This document shows, one piece after another, positions 46,572 to 54,849 of a DNA stretch of 64,000 nt (position 1 is its first letter; each line of letters opens with the position of its first letter). Below the pieces are notes generated by a model. The model made no database searches. It was not told where the DNA came from and worked only from the letters and a program-made list of their open reading frames with translations. Origin of the DNA: Streptomyces diastatochromogenes. Lineage in GTDB: Bacteria > Actinomycetota > Actinomycetes > Streptomycetales > Streptomycetaceae. The translations under genes and the position numbers were made by a program. Location of the stretch: contig NZ_MCGQ01000007.1 of assembly GCF_002242805.1 (NCBI RefSeq), positions 434,001 to 498,000 of the forward strand, written 5' to 3'.

Positions 46572-48150
46572 GGTCCAGGTTCGCGATCGCCGCCTTCGCC
46601 ACCTCCCGGCCCCGGGCGGTGAAGTCGCCCTTGCCCGGGTAGCCGACGGTGAGCCGGTACAGGTCGCCGGCCTTGGTGCGGTAGTAGAAGATCTGGATCT
46701 CCCGGGGGCGCGGGTCCTGGCTGTCGTCGGTCGTGAAGGCGACGGTGTTCGTGGCGGCCTGCCTGCCGCGGTACGTGGCGTCGTCGTCCGGGTGCGTCCG
46801 CGCGCCCTTGGCCATGTCGAGGTCGTAGTCGCCCTCGTTCTTGAACTTCTCGTCGTCGGCCCGCATCTGGGCCACCGCGTTGCTCTTGATCTCGTTCAGG
46901 GAGTCGTCCGCCTTCCGGGTCAGGTCCAGGACGATCGAGATGCCGCCGCTCCAGTCCGTGTACGACACCCATGTCTTGTCGGTGGCGTCCTTGTCCGGGC
47001 GGCCCACCTGGTAGGTCGCGGGGACGGCGAGGGTGACCCCCAGCTCGGCGTCCGTCCGCTTCGCCCAGCCGTCGGGCAGCGGGCCGGCGAAGGGGTCGGC
47101 GAGGACGAGGTATCCGGCCGCCGCGGCCGCGACCACGGCGGCGCCCACGCCCAGCCAGACCTTCCGGCCGAGCCGCCGGGAGCGGGCGGCGGGCGCGGTG
47201 ACCCGCACGTGCTGGGTGGGTTCCGGCGTCGGCGGGTCGGCGGCCGCCTGCAGCAGGGCGCGGACCCGCGCCGCCGTCGGGCGGTGCGCGGGGTCCTTTT
47301 GGAGCAGGCCGTTGATGGCCTCGGCCAGCGGGCCCCGCGCGGCGGCGGGCGCGGCCGGCGCGGCGTTGAGGACGGACTGGAGGGTGGCCGGGGTGTTGCT
47401 GCGGCGGAACGGGGAGACGCCCTCGGTGGCCGTGTACAGGACCACGCCCAGGGACCACAGGTCGCTCGCCGGGCCGGGGCGCTGCCCCAGGACGCGTTCC
47501 GGCGCGATGTACTCGGGAGAGCCGACGAAGCCGCCGGTGTCGGTCAGGCTGGTCTCGCCCTCGATCTGCGCGATGCCGAAGTCCGTGAGGACGACCCGGT
47601 CGTACCGGCCCAGCAGCACGTTGTCCGGTTTCACGTCCCGGTGCAGGACACCCGCCGCGTGCGCCGCCTCCAGCGCGCCGAGCACCTGCAGACCGATCCG
47701 GGCCGCCTCGCGCACGTCCAGCGTGCCCTCCTGGAGCGCGCCGCCCAGCGAGCGTCCGTGCACCAGCTCCATCACGATCCACGGGCGGCCGTCGACGACC
47801 GCGACGTCGTACACGCCCACCACCGCGGGATGGTCGAGCCGGGCCGCCGCGCGCGCCTCGCGGCGCATCCGCTCGAAGGCGTTGGCCTGTTCACGCTCGG
47901 GAAGGTGGTCCGGTATCCGGGGCTCCTTGACCGCGACCTCGCGGTCCACCATCTCGTCCTTGGCCCGCCACACGGTGCCCATCCCGCCGTGGCCGAGCTT
48001 GGCGAGCAGCCGGTAGCGCCCGGCGATCAGCCGCCCGGCGCCCTGGGCGGGCACCACCGCGGGCTGTGGGTCCGGGTTCGGTCTCGGCGGTTGCAGAACA
48101 AAACTCGTCGTGTCGTCGGCCGTACGGCCGGCTCCCCCGTCGCTGCTCAT
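46558..48150 (-). CDS. Membrane Ser/Thr protein kinase with C-terminal extracytoplasmic domain
   Basis: 530 residues. Kinase motifs are complete: KLGHGGMGTVWRAKD, REVAVKEPRIP, GVLHRDVKPDNVLLGRY, VLTDFGIAQIEGETSLTDTG and GSPEYIAPERVLGQRPGP. A membrane helix (KVWLGVGAAVVAAAAAGYLV) near residue 340 precedes a domain that starts PLPDGWAKRTDAELGVTLAV, which resembles the PsbP/Mog1-like domains of its neighbours. Acts as a transmembrane receptor kinase; ligand unknown. Confidence 0.92.
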   Translation of the reverse strand: MSSDGGAGRTADDTTSFVLQPPRPNPDPQPAVVPAQGAGRLIAGRYRLLAKLGHGGMGTVWRAKDEMVDREVAVKEPRIPDHLPEREQANAFERMRREARAAARLDHPAVVGVYDVAVVDGRPWIVMELVHGRSLGGALQEGTLDVREAARIGLQVLGALEAAHAAGVLHRDVKPDNVLLGRYDRVVLTDFGIAQIEGETSLTDTGGFVGSPEYIAPERVLGQRPGPASDLWSLGVVLYTATEGVSPFRRSNTPATLQSVLNAAPAAPAAARGPLAEAINGLLQKDPAHRPTAARVRALLQAAADPPTPEPTQHVRVTAPAARSRRLGRKVWLGVGAAVVAAAAAGYLVLADPFAGPLPDGWAKRTDAELGVTLAVPATYQVGRPDKDATDKTWVSYTDWSGGISIVLDLTRKADDSLNEIKSNAVAQMRADDEKFKNEGDYDLDMAKGARTHPDDDATYRGRQAATNTVAFTTDDSQDPRPREIQIFYYRTKAGDLYRLTVGYPGKGDFTARGREVAKAAIANLDLTKP

Positions 48151-48203
48151 GGTTCATCCATATCGCGCCATGTGCGTTCCCAGCCACAGGGAAGGCCAAC
48201 CGG

Positions 48204-49895
48204 TCACGAAGCCGTGACCGAGAAGGTGTCCACGGCCACGTCGAAGTACTCCCGGGCCTCCTTGACCTTCCCGACCGGCGCCGACACCCACACGTCGTAC
48301 ATCCGGCCGCTCTCCTCCCAGCACAGGTCGTAGGTGTGGCGCGGGCCCTCCGCGGCACTGAAGCCGTTCCAGCTGAACTCCCAGAGCGCGGCGGGGTGTC
48401 CGGCGTGCGTGGTCTCGGTGATCCGGCCGTCGTGGTAACCGGGGTTGGTGCTGGGCCCGTCGGCCGCCGCCCGGCTCATCACCGCGGCGGGGCCGCCCGT
48501 TTCGGGCGGGGCGACCTTGATGCCGAGGCGGAAGGTCTGCTCCGGGGAGAGGTAGAAGACCCGCTCGCCCTGGCGTTCGCGGGTGAAGTCCTGCGGTACG
48601 GCGAGGGAGAAACCGGCCGGGTCCCGGGCGGTGCGGTAACCGGAGGGTGCGGTACGGGTGGTGGAGGCCGCCGGTGCGCTGCTCGCGGTCGGCGTCGGGG
48701 ACTTCGGGGCGCCGGTGGACGGGGAGTTGCTCGTCGGCGTCGCCGGGCTGCTCGCCGTACCGCTCGGTGTGCCGCCGCCTCCGTCGCCGCCCTGCTTCAG
48801 CAGCAGCGCCGCGGCCGAGACGCCCGCCCCGGCCACCGCGGCCACGAGCAGCGCGGCGACCAGCGCTCCGCGCGCGGACTGGCGGGTGGCCGGCGGCTGT
48901 TCGGCGGTGGGCGCGGGCGGGGTGAGCGAGCCACGCGGCACGTCGTGCTCGGTCGGCGTGTAGGGGATCGCGGGGGTACGGCTTCTGGAGTCACCGGTCC
49001 GGTGCGTGCGGACCGGGCGCGGTGTGCTGCTGCCCGGCGCGGCCGGGGTGCGCCCCGTCTCCAGGAACGTCCGCAGCATCCGCTCGGCCTCCGCCGCGTC
49101 CAGCCGCCGGTCGGGGTCGCGCTCCAGCAGGCCGAGTACGACGGGCAGCAGCGGCTCGGCCTGCGCGGGTGGCCGGATGTCGGCGGCGACGACGGCGTGC
49201 AGGATGCCGCCGAGCGAGTCGCGCCGGAACGGCGACTCACCGCTGAGCACCGTGCACAGCAGCGCGCCCACCGACCACAGGTCGGACTCCGGCCCGGTAC
49301 GGACGCCGGACATCCGCTCGGGCGCGGTGTACTCGGGCGAGCCGACGAAGGAGCCGGTCTCGGTGAGCGTGGTCGCGCCCGCTACCTGGGCGATGCCGAA
49401 GTCGGTGAGCACGACCCGGTCGGTGCCGGACTCGACCAGCACGTTCGCCGGTTTGATGTCCCGGTGCAGCACCCCGGCCGCGTGCGCGGTGCGCAGCGCG
49501 CTCAGCAGGTCGATGCCGATCCGGGCGGCCTCCGCTGCGGCGACCGGGCCGCTGGTGGCGATGCGGTCCGCGAGCGAGCCGCCGTCGATCAACTCCATGA
49601 CGATGTACGGCCGTTCGTCCTGCTCGACCACGTCGTGCACGACGATGATGTGCGGGTGCCGCAACTGCGCCACCGCCCGCGCCTCGCGGAAGGTGCGCTC
49701 CCTGCGGCGACGGGCGTCGTCGTCCGTGAGGGAGTCGTCCGGGGCCAGCTCCTTGACCGCCACCAGGCGGCCCAGCACCTCGTCGCTCGCCCGCCAGACG
49801 ACGCCCATACCGCCACGCCCGATCCGCGCCAGAAGGCGGTACCGGCCCGCGATCACACGGAAGTCGTCCCCCTCGGATCCCATGAGCCCCATCAT
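48204..49895 (-). CDS. Membrane Ser/Thr protein kinase with Pro/Thr/Ser linker
   Basis: 563 residues (three ATG codons at the start; the first is used here). RIGRGGMGVVWRASDEVL, LVAVKELAPDD, GVLHRDIKPANVLVESG, LTDFGIAQVAGATTLTETG and GSPEYTAPERMSG are intact. A membrane helix (GALVAALLVAAVAGAGVSAA) lies near residue 350, then a Ser/Thr/Pro-rich stalk and a domain beginning YRTARDPAGFSLAVPQDF, similar to the neighbouring kinases. One of a tandem set. Confidence 0.92.
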   Translation of the reverse strand: MMGLMGSEGDDFRVIAGRYRLLARIGRGGMGVVWRASDEVLGRLVAVKELAPDDSLTDDDARRRRERTFREARAVAQLRHPHIIVVHDVVEQDERPYIVMELIDGGSLADRIATSGPVAAAEAARIGIDLLSALRTAHAAGVLHRDIKPANVLVESGTDRVVLTDFGIAQVAGATTLTETGSFVGSPEYTAPERMSGVRTGPESDLWSVGALLCTVLSGESPFRRDSLGGILHAVVAADIRPPAQAEPLLPVVLGLLERDPDRRLDAAEAERMLRTFLETGRTPAAPGSSTPRPVRTHRTGDSRSRTPAIPYTPTEHDVPRGSLTPPAPTAEQPPATRQSARGALVAALLVAAVAGAGVSAAALLLKQGGDGGGGTPSGTASSPATPTSNSPSTGAPKSPTPTASSAPAASTTRTAPSGYRTARDPAGFSLAVPQDFTRERQGERVFYLSPEQTFRLGIKVAPPETGGPAAVMSRAAADGPSTNPGYHDGRITETTHAGHPAALWEFSWNGFSAAEGPRHTYDLCWEESGRMYDVWVSAPVGKVKEAREYFDVAVDTFSVTAS

Positions 49896-49947
49896 GCCGC
49901 ACCGGACCCACGCCCTCCGGGGCGGTCATCGGCCAAGCCTGGGGCAC

Positions 49948-51732
49948 TCAGCCGGAGTTCGGCTGCCAGCCCTGCAGGAGCCACCTGAACTGCTTGCTCG
50001 CCGTCCCCCAGTCGCCGGCGGTCGACGACACGTAGAGGGCGTACTCGACGCCCTCGCGCGAGTAGTACGTCTCCTCGATGGCGCGTCGCGGTCCGGCCAC
50101 GTGGGGCCAGTCCTTCTTCAACGCGGTCCACGTGTACTCCCACACCGAGCCCTTGCGGTCGCGGTAGGTGTTCTCCTCCATGGTCACGAGCTTGTAGTCG
50201 ACCAGCCGCTGGAGCTGCTGCTCCAGGTCCTTCTGATGCTGGTAGGCGTCGGCGAAGTCCGGGTCGGTGTCCATGGCGATGCGTACGAAGTGGACGCCGT
50301 GGTCGGGCGAGTAGTCGATCTGCTTGAGGCTGCCCTTGTTGCTGTACACCGTGCGCTTCCAGCCCTTGGGCAGGTAGAGGCTGAAGCCCACCGGGTCGTC
50401 GTACCGCACCCAGTTGCCGGGGACGGCACCCTCCGGGCCCGGGCTGCTCGTGGCCGAGGTCGCCGGCGCCGGGGTCGCCCCGCCCGTGTCGGTGTCCTCC
50501 TGCTGCATCGCGCTCCACTGCCGGAAGCCCACCGCGGCACCGCCGCCGAGCACGGCCGCGACGGCGACGACCAGCGCGAGCGTGCGCAGGCGGCGCCGGG
50601 GGCGGGGGCGGGCCGGTGCGCCGGGTCCCACCACGGTCGGAGGCATCCCGTGCGGGCCCACCGCCGTCGGACCGGTGACGGAATGCCCTGCGGCACCCGG
50701 CCCGGAGCCATCCGCGCCGGAGGAGCCTGCTCCGGGGATGCCTGCCCCGGAGGCACCCGCTCCCGAGGTGTACGACCCGGAGGTGTACGACCCACCGCCG
50801 TACGGCCCGCTGGTGTGGGACCCACCGGTGTACGACCCGCCGGCGTAGGAACCGCCGGTGTCCATGCCCCGCCCCTGGGTCGGCACGAACGCCTGCGCGG
50901 CGCTCGGTCGGCGGCCCTCCACCGCCTCGGCGAGCATCTGCTCCGCCTCCTCCGCGCTCGGCCGTTGGGCCGGCTCCTTGCGCAGCAGTGCGGTGATGAC
51001 GGGGCCGAGCGCACCCGCGTGGCGGGGCTCCTCCGCCGCCTCCTCGACGACCGCCTGCATGGTGCTCAGCGGCGAGGTACGGCGGAACGGCGAGCGGCCC
51101 TCGACCGCCGTGTACAGCGTGGCGCCGAGCGCCCACAGGTCCGAGGACGGGCCGGGGTCGTGGCCGCGCACCCGCTCGGGCGCGAGGTAGTCGACCGAGC
51201 CGACGACCTCTCCGGTGCGGGTGATGGTGGTGTCGCCCTCGATCTGGGCGATGCCGAAGTCGGTGAGCAGCACCCTGCCGTCCAGGCCGAGCAGCACGTT
51301 GCCGGGCTTGACGTCCCGGTGCAGCACGCCGGCGGAGTGCGCGGCGCGCAGCGCCCGCAGCACCCACAGGCCGATCCGGGCGGCCTCGCGCGCGTCGAGG
51401 CGGCCGCGGTCCTTGACCGCGTCGGCCAGCGAGCTGCCCTCGACCAGCTCCATCACGATCCACGGGCGGCCGTCGTGTTCGAGCACGTCATGAACGGTGA
51501 CGACGGCGGAGTGGTTGATGCGCGCGGCGGCGCGGGCCTCGGCCCGGGTGCGGGCGAGCAGAACGGCCTGGTCGCTCTCGGAGACGTAGAGCGCGGCGGT
51601 CAACTCCTTGACGGCCACCGTCCGGTGCAGCACCTCGTCGTGGGCGCGCCACACCCGGCCCATGCCGCCGCTGCCGATGGAATCGGCAAGCCGGTAGCGG
51701 CCCGCTATGAGCAGGCCCTGCATCTGATTCAC
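49948..51732 (-). CDS. Membrane Ser/Thr protein kinase with Gly/Ser/Tyr repeat linker
   Basis: 594 residues from GTG 51732 (the open frame continues to 51804, but GTG is the usual start in relatives and has GGGG upstream). SIGSGGMGRVWRAHDEVL, VAVKELTAALYV, GVLHRDVKPGNVLLGLD, LTDFGIAQIEGDTTITRTG and GSVDYLAPERVRG are intact. The linker holds repeats GGSYAGGSYTGGSHTSGPYG; then a membrane helix (ALVVAVAAVLGGGAAVGF) and an outer domain RYDDPVGFSLYLPKGWKRTV. Confidence 0.92.
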   Translation of the reverse strand: MNQMQGLLIAGRYRLADSIGSGGMGRVWRAHDEVLHRTVAVKELTAALYVSESDQAVLLARTRAEARAAARINHSAVVTVHDVLEHDGRPWIVMELVEGSSLADAVKDRGRLDAREAARIGLWVLRALRAAHSAGVLHRDVKPGNVLLGLDGRVLLTDFGIAQIEGDTTITRTGEVVGSVDYLAPERVRGHDPGPSSDLWALGATLYTAVEGRSPFRRTSPLSTMQAVVEEAAEEPRHAGALGPVITALLRKEPAQRPSAEEAEQMLAEAVEGRRPSAAQAFVPTQGRGMDTGGSYAGGSYTGGSHTSGPYGGGSYTSGSYTSGAGASGAGIPGAGSSGADGSGPGAAGHSVTGPTAVGPHGMPPTVVGPGAPARPRPRRRLRTLALVVAVAAVLGGGAAVGFRQWSAMQQEDTDTGGATPAPATSATSSPGPEGAVPGNWVRYDDPVGFSLYLPKGWKRTVYSNKGSLKQIDYSPDHGVHFVRIAMDTDPDFADAYQHQKDLEQQLQRLVDYKLVTMEENTYRDRKGSVWEYTWTALKKDWPHVAGPRRAIEETYYSREGVEYALYVSSTAGDWGTASKQFRWLLQGWQPNSG

Positions 51733-51885
51733 GTTGCCCCGCAATGCTCTTGACAGGGTCAGACTAAGGACCGGTCCGCACTCTGGGAACAAGCGGGGGG
51801 CCAAGGAAACCGCACTGTGACGGTTGTCGCTTCTCCTCGCGAACGGGAACCGAATCCTCGGCCGCTCAACCGGTATACGGGGCGC

Positions 51886-54684
51886 TCAACCCGTGTAGCG
51901 GTACGTCGCGGTAGCTTGCTCGTACAGCCGCGTGACCTCGTCCCGCTCGGCCTCCGGACCCCGGACCTGGACGAGGTGGTAGCGGCCGTTCAGCAGGATC
52001 GCCATGTTGCGCACATACAGGTCGCGCCCCTGCCCGTCGGTCCAGGTGAACTGGCCCTCGGCCATGGTCCGTCCGCCCACCTCGATGGTTCTCAGGCCGG
52101 TGGCCGTGGCCCAGCTGGAGTCCCGGTACGGCTGCAGTTCGCGCTCCTTGTCCCGCTGGTAGACCATCGGATCGCTGCCGTAGGCCGAGGCACTGTCCCG
52201 GCCCGGTACGACGAGCAGTTCGAAGTTCCCGTGCGAGTAGACCACCTGGCCGCTGCCGTTCTTCGGCGTACGGTCCCAGCCCTTGGCGACGGCGATCTGG
52301 AAGCCGTCCGGGTCGGTCCGCAGGGTGAACCCGTCGGCGACGGAGGGGTCGCCGCCGGTCTGTGTCTCGGTGGCGGGCGCGGACGCCGAGGGACCGCCGT
52401 CCGCGGACTGCCCGGAAGACGGCTGCGGGCTGCGGGAGGGCGCGGGGCTCGCCTGCCCGGCGCTGCCGGTACGGCTGCTGCCCGCCGCGCCGCTCTCCCC
52501 CTGCTTCGGCATGAACAGCATCGCGTACGCCACCGCGCCGGCCAGCAGGAGCAGTATCACCAGCAGCAGCGTCCGGCCGAGGCTGCGCGGGGAACGGGCC
52601 GCCTCCTGCCGGGCCCGCTTGTGTCTGCCGTGCGGATGAGGCGCGGGCATCCCGGCGCGCCGCCGCCGCACCAGCTCACCACGGCGCCGGACGATCGGCA
52701 GCCGGCTCGGGTCGGCGGGCGGGACGGGTACGACATGGGTGCCGGCGTCCGGCTCGGGCGCGGAGCGCACCAGCGAGCGCAGCCAGCCGCTCAGCTCCTC
52801 GAAGTCCAGCCGGTCGGTGGGGTCCTGGCGCAGCAGCGACTCCACGACCGGGCGCAGCGGCCCGCACTCCTCGGCGAAGGCAGGCGGCTCCGCGCACACC
52901 AGCTGCACCAGCTCGGCCGTGGACTCCTCGGGGTAGGGCGCATGCCCCTGCACGGCCCGGAACAGCAACGCCCCGAGAGCCCACAGGTCGGTGGCGGCCC
53001 CGATCGGCGCCGCCAGCTGCCAGTTCTCATGCACGGGCCCGGCCTGCTCCGGCGCCCACCGCTCGGTCACCGGCCCCACCACGGTCATCCGCACCTGCCG
53101 GGCCCGCTCAGCGGCGAGCGCGGTGGCGGGACCACGCCGTACGGCACCGCCGCCGGGGTCGCCCCAGCGGGAGGCGCTGGTGGCCGGGGGCACGTCTGCG
53201 GAGGGGGCGAGGCCACCGCGTACGGCACCGCCGTCAGGGTCGTCCCAACGGGAGGCACCGGTCGCCGGGGCGGGTGCCTGGCCGGGAGCGGGAGTGCCGG
53301 AACCGCGCGGCACGCCGGCCGACGCCTGGCCGGGTACGGGCAGGTGGCCCGCGCCGGGTGCCGCGCCAGGGCGCCGTTCCCCGGGAGGCAGGACCGGTCG
53401 CTGTGCGTCGCCGCCCGGTGTGGTCGGCGAGGCCGGAGTGCCTGCGGGACCGGTGCGCGGTGCGGCGCCGTGCCAGGAGGTCGCGCCCTGCACCCCGTAG
53501 GGGTCGGCGATGCGGCCGGGCGGCGAGGCGGCCTGGCCGGAGGAGTACGGCGGCTGCGCCGAGCCGTTGGCCCCGGCCTCGCCCTCGGCGGGCGGGCGGG
53601 CCGCGGGCAGGGCGGCGCGGCCGTTCTGCTGGGCTTCCTGCACCCGGGCCGCGGCCCGGGTCCCCGCACGGTAGGCGGCGATGGCCCCGGCCCGCGCGGC
53701 ACGGATGTCGTCGCCGCTCTCCAGGGCCCGTCTGGCCGGCGGCCCGGGGACGGTGGCCCCGCCGGAAGCCCCGTTCACGCCCGGCACCGGCAACCCACCG
53801 GCCGCCCGCGCCTGGATCGCGGCCCGCCGCGCGGCCTCGGGATCCGCGTCGGGGGACGGCGCGGGTCCGGCACCGTCAGCCGGGCCACTCACCGCACCGG
53901 CCGGAACACCGCCACCCGCGGCACCCCGCCCGCCGGAGCCACCGAGCCCCTGACCACCCGGCCCTTGCCCGTGCAGACTCGGCCCGCCCCTGCCGGCGCC
54001 GTCACCGGCCGGGCCGCCCGGCCCGATGGCCCCCGCCGCCCCTTCCCGGTCCTCCTGCCCGTTCTGAACCGGCACCGGGTCGTACCCGCACAGTGCCTCC
54101 TCCGCCGCGCCGACCGCGAGGCCGGTCAGCATCACGCGGCCGTCGTCGCAGACGAGGACCGTGCGGGCGGTGATGTTGCGGTGCACCCAGCCGTGGCCGT
54201 GCAGGACACGCAGCGCCATGAGGACGTCGGAGGCGACCTCGGCCGCCCGGTACGGCGTCAGCGGCTGCTCGGCCAGCAGCGCGGACAGCGGACGTGCGGC
54301 CACCCACTCGCTCACTATCCACAGTGAGCCGCCCTCGGCGAACACGTCGAAGACCTGGTCCAGCCGCGGATGGTCGGGGATGCTCGCCGCCGCCTGCGCA
54401 GCCTCGACGGCGCGCCGCACCGCCGGATCCGAGGGGCGGCGGGTGGCGGTCCGGGCCGCCGGGGTGCGACGCCCCTCGCGCTCCCGGGCGGTGAACCCCT
54501 CGGGCAGCCCTTCCGCGTCGAGCACCTCGGCCTCGACGACCTCCGGCAACGGCACCTGACGGACCAGCACCTCCTGGCCGCTGTAGGTGTCGAAGGCCCG
54601 GGTCTCGGTCAGTTCGTACTCGTCGGAGGGCGGCAGCGGCAGGCGGTAGCGGTCGGCGAGCACCCGGCCTGCGTAGTCGTCCAC
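51886..54684 (-). CDS. Membrane pseudokinase with a 320-residue insertion before the APE motif
   Basis: 932 residues from GTG 54684, preceded by GGGGGAGG; longer frames to 54774 lack such a site. The protein keeps the kinase outline but not the chemistry: no Gly loop, Arg42 at the VAIK Lys (LVRQVP), HGWVHRNITARTVLV in place of HRDxKxxN (residues 168-176), and RVMLTGLAVG in place of DFG. About 320 Gly/Pro/Ala-rich residues (200-525) are inserted before ERWAPEQAGP and the C-lobe (ATDLWALGALLFRAVQGHAP). A membrane helix (TLLLVILLLLAGAVAYAMLF) and an outer domain (RTDPDGFQIAVAKGWDR) follow. Probably a regulator of the neighbouring kinases, not an enzyme. Confidence 0.87.
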   Translation of the reverse strand: MDDYAGRVLADRYRLPLPPSDEYELTETRAFDTYSGQEVLVRQVPLPEVVEAEVLDAEGLPEGFTAREREGRRTPAARTATRRPSDPAVRRAVEAAQAAASIPDHPRLDQVFDVFAEGGSLWIVSEWVAARPLSALLAEQPLTPYRAAEVASDVLMALRVLHGHGWVHRNITARTVLVCDDGRVMLTGLAVGAAEEALCGYDPVPVQNGQEDREGAAGAIGPGGPAGDGAGRGGPSLHGQGPGGQGLGGSGGRGAAGGGVPAGAVSGPADGAGPAPSPDADPEAARRAAIQARAAGGLPVPGVNGASGGATVPGPPARRALESGDDIRAARAGAIAAYRAGTRAAARVQEAQQNGRAALPAARPPAEGEAGANGSAQPPYSSGQAASPPGRIADPYGVQGATSWHGAAPRTGPAGTPASPTTPGGDAQRPVLPPGERRPGAAPGAGHLPVPGQASAGVPRGSGTPAPGQAPAPATGASRWDDPDGGAVRGGLAPSADVPPATSASRWGDPGGGAVRRGPATALAAERARQVRMTVVGPVTERWAPEQAGPVHENWQLAAPIGAATDLWALGALLFRAVQGHAPYPEESTAELVQLVCAEPPAFAEECGPLRPVVESLLRQDPTDRLDFEELSGWLRSLVRSAPEPDAGTHVVPVPPADPSRLPIVRRRGELVRRRRAGMPAPHPHGRHKRARQEAARSPRSLGRTLLLVILLLLAGAVAYAMLFMPKQGESGAAGSSRTGSAGQASPAPSRSPQPSSGQSADGGPSASAPATETQTGGDPSVADGFTLRTDPDGFQIAVAKGWDRTPKNGSGQVVYSHGNFELLVVPGRDSASAYGSDPMVYQRDKERELQPYRDSSWATATGLRTIEVGGRTMAEGQFTWTDGQGRDLYVRNMAILLNGRYHLVQVRGPEAERDEVTRLYEQATATYRYTG

Positions 54685-54849
54685 GTTGCCTCCCCCGGCC
54701 GCCTGGTCGTTCACATCCGTTCCCATACGGCCCGTTGCGCATCCACAACCCGGCTCCGTACGGTCCGCAACCATTCACGATACGTGCCGGAGGCAACCCG
54801 CATTGAGGGGATGACGGATTCTCACGGCCCCAAACAGGGCTCGTTCACA

